Source: an uncultured Lachnospiraceae bacterium
GTDB lineage: Bacteria; Bacillota_A; Clostridia; Lachnospirales; Lachnospiraceae
Assembly: GCA_947564305.1 (NCBI GenBank)
Contig: CANOBT010000180.1
Coordinates: 1-10,513 of the forward strand
DNA length: 10,513 nucleotides
Direction of reading: 5' to 3'
The position numbers and the translations under genes are program-made. Shown here one piece after another: positions 7,007 to 10,513 of the stretch. The notes under the pieces were generated by a model. That model saw only the letters and a list, made by a program, of their open reading frames with translations, made no database searches and had not been told where the DNA came from. The stretch's first letter is position 1. Each line of letters starts with the position of its first letter.

Positions 7007-7047
7007 AAAATCGGGTGAATGGCCTATAATGACCTTTCCCCGATTTT
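7007..7047. terminator. Bidirectional intrinsic terminator between converging operons
   Basis: AAAATCGGG (7007-7015) pairs perfectly with CCCGATTTT (7039-7047), a 9-bp stem whose A/T ends give a T-run on both strands. It lies 12 nt past the sensor gene's stop and 15 nt past the end of the broken lipoprotein gene, so it can end both units. Confidence 0.75.
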
Positions 7048-7061
7048 TTACTTCTTCTTTT

Positions 7062-7400
7062 CTATATTCGATACTGATAGGCAGGAATCCTGTTCAATCC
7101 GTCATCCAGAATACTGTTACTCAAATACTGTATCTGCCCGTTTTCATAAAATCGTACTGTGAGCTGATGAGTGATCACAGCATCATTCCCCGACATTTCA
7201 CATACAGCATCTACTGTTAATGTAATAGAGCCATCTTCATTTTCCTGTACTTCTGTAACTTCCGGATAAGATGTCCCAAATTCATTCGGTGCATAATTCA
7301 GACATCCCTGTCTATTCCATGCATATACTCCACGCATTTCATCATACTCCGCCATCTGCCTGATCTGCTCCGCCATAACAGGTAAATAGCACATGATCAA
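7062..7400 (-). pseudogene. Out-of-frame 3' part of the broken third lipoprotein copy
   Basis: This is the C-terminal portion of the paralogous lipoprotein, in the -1 frame relative to 7397-7984. It can be read from a TTG at 7400 (112 residues). Homology in this frame reaches further upstream, to about 7436, as YADGIPKEEFEDLIM, matching NGMIPAEIYEPIM of the large lipoprotein. The rest also matches: MAEQIRQ with VEQVRQ, EDGSITLTVDAV with DDGTITLYVDGV, and YENGQIQYLSNSI with LEDGTFRYLSNSI. The TTG has no ribosome binding site of its own, so independent translation is doubtful. If it were made, coupling to the overlapping upstream stop would be the only route. It is best read as the tail of a gene broken by a deletion of about 40 codons that also shifted the frame. 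Confidence 0.7.
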
Positions 7401-7984
7401 ATCTTCAAATTCTTCTTTTGGAATCCCATCCGCATATATTTTTCTGTAATCTCTATATTTTTTTCTTCCCTTGGTTTCACCCGGATCAGGGCATTTCCAT
7501 TTACAACTTCACTTACCTCTGGTGATTCAGGTACACAATACGAAATTGAAAAATACCCTTTTTCAGTGTATTCCCATTTTCTTAATCTTGTGTATGAAGT
7601 ATCAGAAATACCAGGCTGATCTTCATCATACCATATTGCCGTTGTCCTTAATACATACATATCAGAACCATCAAAAATAAATTGATTTCTGCCAATCGTG
7701 CCATCAGAATGAACATGATAAGTGACAATTTCTCCACTGTTTCCATTAAATGCGGCTCTCAAAAATCTCTCCATATCCTCATAGTTAGCCATATTATAAT
7801 GAAAACTGTCCGTCATGACAGGACTTCCCGTTTTCTGCAAAGTAAGAATCATCATTTCATTAGTATTTTGAGAAACAGATTCTTCCATTTCTATCTTATT
7901 TTCCTTTGGTTTACTTACATTTTGGCATCCAACTGGCAATATCATACTTAGAAATAAAAGTGGTAAACATACAAATCTACTCAT
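7397..7984 (-). CDS. Truncated lipoprotein, third copy of the tandem domain
   Basis: This gene encodes a 195-residue predicted lipoprotein. A short hydrophobic signal peptide ends in LPVGC, with C20 as the lipidated cysteine; proline at -3 is unusual. Residues 64-170 align with the second repeat of the upstream 784-residue protein: NMANYEDMERF with NMENYQKMEEF, TEKGYFSISY with TEKGYFIYTN, and ALIRVKP with YYRVKP. After TEKYM (180-184) the similarity stops and the frame ends at 7397 in unrelated residues, while the matching remainder continues in the next frame. The ATG overlaps the end of the upstream gene by 8 bp (ACAAATGAGTAG), with GGAGGG 5 nt ahead, so translation is probably coupled. A stable, exported short product is possible, but it lacks the conserved C-terminal half. 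No function is known to me. Confidence 0.7.
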   Translation of the reverse strand: MSRFVCLPLLFLSMILPVGCQNVSKPKENKIEMEESVSQNTNEMMILTLQKTGSPVMTDSFHYNMANYEDMERFLRAAFNGNSGEIVTYHVHSDGTIGRNQFIFDGSDMYVLRTTAIWYDEDQPGISDTSYTRLRKWEYTEKGYFSISYCVPESPEVSEVVNGNALIRVKPREEKNIEITEKYMRMGFQKKNLKI

Positions 7985-10331
7985 TTGTGCCCTCCACGAT
8001 TGGTATATCCAGTTCCCGCTTTTCTATAGAATTAGAAAGATATCGAAAAGTACCGTCTTCAAGAGGAAGAACCACAATACAGTTTGAAAACGCATAGTCT
8101 GAATTATGATCCGGCCATACACCATCTACATAAAGTGTAATCGTACCATCATCATTCCATCTATAATTCACTACTTCGCCAAATGGTGGAAATTGCTTTG
8201 AACATATCATCTCATATGCATAACTGTTAGTATCCACCTGATAGCCGCAAGACTGTCTTACCTGTTCTACAGATGCCGGAAAACAGGTAGTCATGATAGG
8301 CTCATAAATTTCCGCCGGAATCATTCCATTCCTCACCTTTAAGTTTTCACCCGTATAAATCCGATAGATATCTTCAAACATACATGGCATTAAAATCTCT
8401 TCCACATTGTCGACATTCCAATTTGTTACAAGCATATTATAGTTTACGAAACTCAATCCATATATGTACTTCTTTGTCATCTCCCTGCACTCATCCGACA
8501 AAGGTTTTACCCTGTAATACTCCCTCAGACTGCCATGCATAATGGTTTCTTTATTTGTATAGATAAAATACCCTTTCTCTGTCAGTTTCATTTCTTCCAG
8601 ATCTTTGATTCCGCAACCCCTTATTTCCGGTATACCTCCCTCCTGCCAACCGATGGAAACAGAATAGGATTGTATTTTTTCATTTCTCTTAATAAATGTC
8701 AATGCCACGATATTTCCTTCTTTATATACGCTAAATATCGTAACCATTGCATTACCGCCTGATGAATAAATGGAATAAAACTCTTCCATTTTCTGATAAT
8801 TTTCCATATTCATATTGTCCGAAACACTTACAAGCCCTTGTTCTCCCAGACATTTCACGACATTTTTCCTCTGCTCATCAGAAAAATTCTCAATACGCGA
8901 ATAGTTTGTCTGTGGATTTGAAATACTGCTGTTCTTATAAATTTCCATACACCGCTCCGCTGCTGACATTGCTTCTTTTTGCAGATTCTGTTCTTCTTCC
9001 GCTGTAAGAACACTTACCGGCTGCCTATTTTTCTCTGTCAGCTCACTCTTTATCTCCAAATTTTCTTTTGCATGCATTTTTGCAGAGTCTTTCATATAAC
9101 TGTCTTCTCCATAATACTCATTCCATCTATCATCAGACAGCCTCTCTCTGTACCACGTAAACTTTACATTGTTCTCTGAGGGAATTACATGGTTGGACAC
9201 ATACTGAAAACTACCATTCTCCAATGGCCTGATCACAACTTCATGACAGAATGCCTTCCCTGTATTTTTCTCCGGCCAGACAGCATTTACGGTAAGTTTT
9301 ATTGTCCCATCCTGATTTTCTTCATAGGAGATTACCTCGGGATATGGTACATAAGGTGTCGGTGCGAAATCATACATTCCCCTTGCCCTGTATTGATAGC
9401 TTTTCGTATCCTTATGGTAGACCGTATACTGCTGCAGCACCTCAGAATCTACTCGAAAATACGCCTGAAATACACTCTCAAACTGTGATTCTGGAATCTC
9501 ATAAGTGATTCCTTCCTCAAAAAATCCTTCAGGAACACACGGCTTATTTTCCATCTCACACAAAACAACATAAAGATCATAAAAATTTAGTTCCTGAAAA
9601 TCATTTTCACTCCAATCCGAAGTAAATAAATTATTTGATTCGTATCCGATTGTAGTCAGATATTTTCTGCCAAATTCCCGGTTCATTTCATCCATTGGCT
9701 CTACCCTAAACGCCGTATGTCCGGAGGGGCCGTCAAATCCAGGCATATGGTATTCTTCAAAAAATAAATATCCCTCCTCAGAATACACCCATGTATATGC
9801 CGGATATTTTTTCGAACCTACAATTTCCCAATCATCTCCCTGATATAGATAATAATTGTAAGAGACTTCCACTTCACCATCCTTTGTCGTAAACTTATAT
9901 TTTACAAAACGAATAGCTGACACAACGACAATAAGTGACGCTTCCGCTTCTTTTTGCGCTTCCACCTGACTGCAAAATTTCTTAATTTTCTCTGGACAGA
10001 CCATATTTATCTGTTTTTCAATATCTATTGCTGAATATCCATTCTCACCTAATCGATTTACAATGCGGCATATCGCTTCCAGGCTGTCTACTTTATTTTT
10101 TTCTAAGGCTTCCTCGTAAATATCCTGGTAAACTGCCGCGATATTTTCTGCTGCTTTTATATCCTCCTCTGAATAATTATTTCCTTTCGCAATATTAGCT
10201 TTATAATCCGTTTTCATGGTGTCTGAAACTGTCTCTGGCTCACTGCTTTTTTCTTGTACATGACTGCATCCGGTCATTAAAAATAATGTGATGGTCATAA
10301 CGATTGATAATCTTTTTTTCTTTTTTAGCAA
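7977..10331 (-). CDS. Large lipoprotein with two tandem copies of an unrecognised domain
   Basis: This 784-residue predicted surface lipoprotein has a KKKKR n-region and a hydrophobic stretch (8-19), then FLMTGC with C22 as the lipid anchor, and an acidic Ser/Glu/Thr-rich linker. Two related units follow, about 55-382 and 450-770. Matching landmarks are EEGYLFFEEY (185-194) with EKGYFIYTNK (585-594), FRVEPMDEMNREFGRKYL with YRVKPLSDECREMTKKYI, IPESQFESV with IPAEIYEPI, YPEVISYEENQDGTIKLTVN with FGEVVNYRWNDDGTITLYVD, and PLENGSFQYVSN with PLEDGTFRYLSN. No catalytic motif or known fold is evident; the DGTI/tryptophan pattern suggests beta-rich structure. Start is TTG at 10331, with AAAGGAG 8 nt ahead. 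It is the first gene of an operon with the broken paralog, and its promoter carries two BlaI-type operators, so it is the likely output of the adjacent BlaI/BlaR1-like pair. I do not recognise the family. Confidence 0.88.
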   Translation of the reverse strand: MLKKKKRLSIVMTITLFLMTGCSHVQEKSSEPETVSDTMKTDYKANIAKGNNYSEEDIKAAENIAAVYQDIYEEALEKNKVDSLEAICRIVNRLGENGYSAIDIEKQINMVCPEKIKKFCSQVEAQKEAEASLIVVVSAIRFVKYKFTTKDGEVEVSYNYYLYQGDDWEIVGSKKYPAYTWVYSEEGYLFFEEYHMPGFDGPSGHTAFRVEPMDEMNREFGRKYLTTIGYESNNLFTSDWSENDFQELNFYDLYVVLCEMENKPCVPEGFFEEGITYEIPESQFESVFQAYFRVDSEVLQQYTVYHKDTKSYQYRARGMYDFAPTPYVPYPEVISYEENQDGTIKLTVNAVWPEKNTGKAFCHEVVIRPLENGSFQYVSNHVIPSENNVKFTWYRERLSDDRWNEYYGEDSYMKDSAKMHAKENLEIKSELTEKNRQPVSVLTAEEEQNLQKEAMSAAERCMEIYKNSSISNPQTNYSRIENFSDEQRKNVVKCLGEQGLVSVSDNMNMENYQKMEEFYSIYSSGGNAMVTIFSVYKEGNIVALTFIKRNEKIQSYSVSIGWQEGGIPEIRGCGIKDLEEMKLTEKGYFIYTNKETIMHGSLREYYRVKPLSDECREMTKKYIYGLSFVNYNMLVTNWNVDNVEEILMPCMFEDIYRIYTGENLKVRNGMIPAEIYEPIMTTCFPASVEQVRQSCGYQVDTNSYAYEMICSKQFPPFGEVVNYRWNDDGTITLYVDGVWPDHNSDYAFSNCIVVLPLEDGTFRYLSNSIEKRELDIPIVEGTNE

Positions 10332-10351
10332 TGTATTTTCTCCTTTCTTAT

Positions 10352-10367
10352 TATTACACTTGTAATA
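10352..10367. promoter_or_regulatory. BlaI-type operator near the lipoprotein start
   Basis: TATTACACTTGTAATA is an inverted repeat of two 7-bp arms (TATTACA/TGTAATA) around CT. It has the same TTACA-NN-TGTAA core as the larger palindrome about 60 bp further upstream of the lipoprotein gene. It sits 20 bp upstream of the TTG start, beside the ribosome binding site and at the predicted start of the secondary promoter. Confidence 0.65.
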
Positions 10368-10394
10368 TTTTAACTCAAAAAAATATTCTGTATA
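10367..10394 (-). promoter_or_regulatory. Possible secondary promoter of the lipoprotein operon
   Basis: On the minus strand, TATACA (10394-10389) and TAAAAT (10372-10367) are separated by 16 nt. Transcription would begin within the 10352-10367 operator, the same geometry as at the repressor's own promoter. The boxes are weak and the region is AT-rich, so confidence is low. Confidence 0.35.
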
Positions 10395-10410
10395 AAATAT
10401 ATAGTTCCCT

Positions 10411-10440
10411 TTTTTAATATTACATATGTAATATTAAAAA
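10411..10440. promoter_or_regulatory. Perfect 30-bp palindromic BlaI-type operator
   Basis: TTTTTAATATTACAT (10411-10425) is followed directly by its exact reverse complement (10426-10440). The central TACATATGTA is identical to the operator before the BlaI-like repressor gene. The palindrome fills the spacer and covers the -10 box of the main lipoprotein promoter, so binding would exclude RNA polymerase. Confidence 0.75.
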
Positions 10441-10445
10441 GTCAA
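10417..10445 (-). promoter_or_regulatory. Main promoter of the lipoprotein operon
   Basis: On the minus strand, TTGACT (10445-10440) and TAATAT (10422-10417) are 17 nt apart. The start would be near 10410, giving a leader of about 80 nt that also contains the second operator. The promoter is wholly embedded in the 30-bp palindrome. Confidence 0.6.
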
Positions 10446-10513
10446 GTTTATATATAAAATTCGTGGTTCTTTTCGTAATCGCGATATGGCCTGCCGCCCG
10501 CTCGTCAATGAGG
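10446..10513. other. Unassigned right edge
   Basis: The last bases turn from AT-rich to GC-rich (CGATATGGCCTGCCGCCCGC, 10482-10501). Two minus-strand frames are open from the window edge to stops at about 10420 and 10434, but neither translation is recognisable. It may be the end of a neighbouring gene or element; I cannot assign it. Confidence 0.3.

Noticed and set aside
7430..7445. Programmed -1 frameshift joining the two lipoprotein fragments at the A-rich GAAAAAT.
   Set aside because: The A-run is too short for a classical X-XXY-YYZ slippery heptamer in the right frame, and comparison with the paralog shows about 40 codons missing at the same point. A deletion explains both the loss and the shift.
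8752..8763. TTACCGCCTGAT repeated at 383-394 and 8752-8763.
   Set aside because: A single shared 12-mer is expected by chance in a window of this size, and the flanks do not match.
10423..10512. C-terminus of an upstream gene on the minus strand running in from the right edge.
   Set aside because: Two competing frames stay open for only 25-30 codons and neither gives recognisable sequence. One runs through the operator palindrome, so neither can be supported as coding.

Overview
The window looks like a chromosomal stretch from a low-to-moderate GC Gram-positive anaerobe of the Lachnospiraceae/Clostridia type. The signs are AT-rich intergenic DNA, strong AGGAGG-type ribosome binding sites, TTG starts, sigma-A-like TTGACA/TATAAT promoters, lipoboxes and a BlaI/BlaR1-type regulatory pair. 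The taxonomic guess is inference; no marker gene is present.

Layout, left to right. (1) 2-349, plus strand: the C-terminal end of a pentapeptide-repeat protein, cut by the window edge. It is followed by an odd inverted duplication of its last codons (297-400). (2) 441-4600, minus strand: a sugar-acid module. A GntR/FCD-type repressor (3887-4600) is followed by its own terminator, then a separately promoted operon of a GntP-family permease (2273-3631) and an IlvD/Edd-family dehydratase of the YjhG/YagF sort (441-2186). Three copies of the operator-like palindrome ACATC-T-GATGT lie in the regulator-permease gap. One overlaps the -35 box of a good promoter and one lies just downstream of it. The simplest reading is import of an aldonate (gluconate/xylonate-like), dehydration to a 2-keto-3-deoxy acid, and repression relieved by the substrate or a derivative. 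The later enzymes (kinase, aldolase) are not in the window.

(3) 4678-6994, plus strand: a BlaI/MecI-family repressor and a BlaR1/MecR1-type sensor, separated by 2 nt. The sensor has an M56 zinc protease domain (HELQH) and an extracellular penicillin-binding domain with intact STYK, SVN and KTG motifs. The pair has a TTGACA-18-TATAAT promoter with a TACATATGTA operator at the predicted transcription start. (4) 7062-10331, minus strand: an operon encoding a 784-residue lipoprotein made of two tandem copies of a domain I do not recognise. It overlaps a second lipoprotein gene that is a third copy of the same domain, broken by a deletion and frameshift. A bidirectional terminator (7007-7047) separates the converging units.

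The most interesting point is that the lipoprotein promoter region carries two BlaI-like operators. One is a perfect 30-bp palindrome lying almost exactly between and over the -35 and -10 boxes, with the same TACATATGTA core as the repressor's own promoter. This suggests a beta-lactam (or cell-wall stress) sensing circuit whose local output is an uncharacterised lipoprotein rather than a beta-lactamase or PBP. No such resistance enzyme is encoded here.
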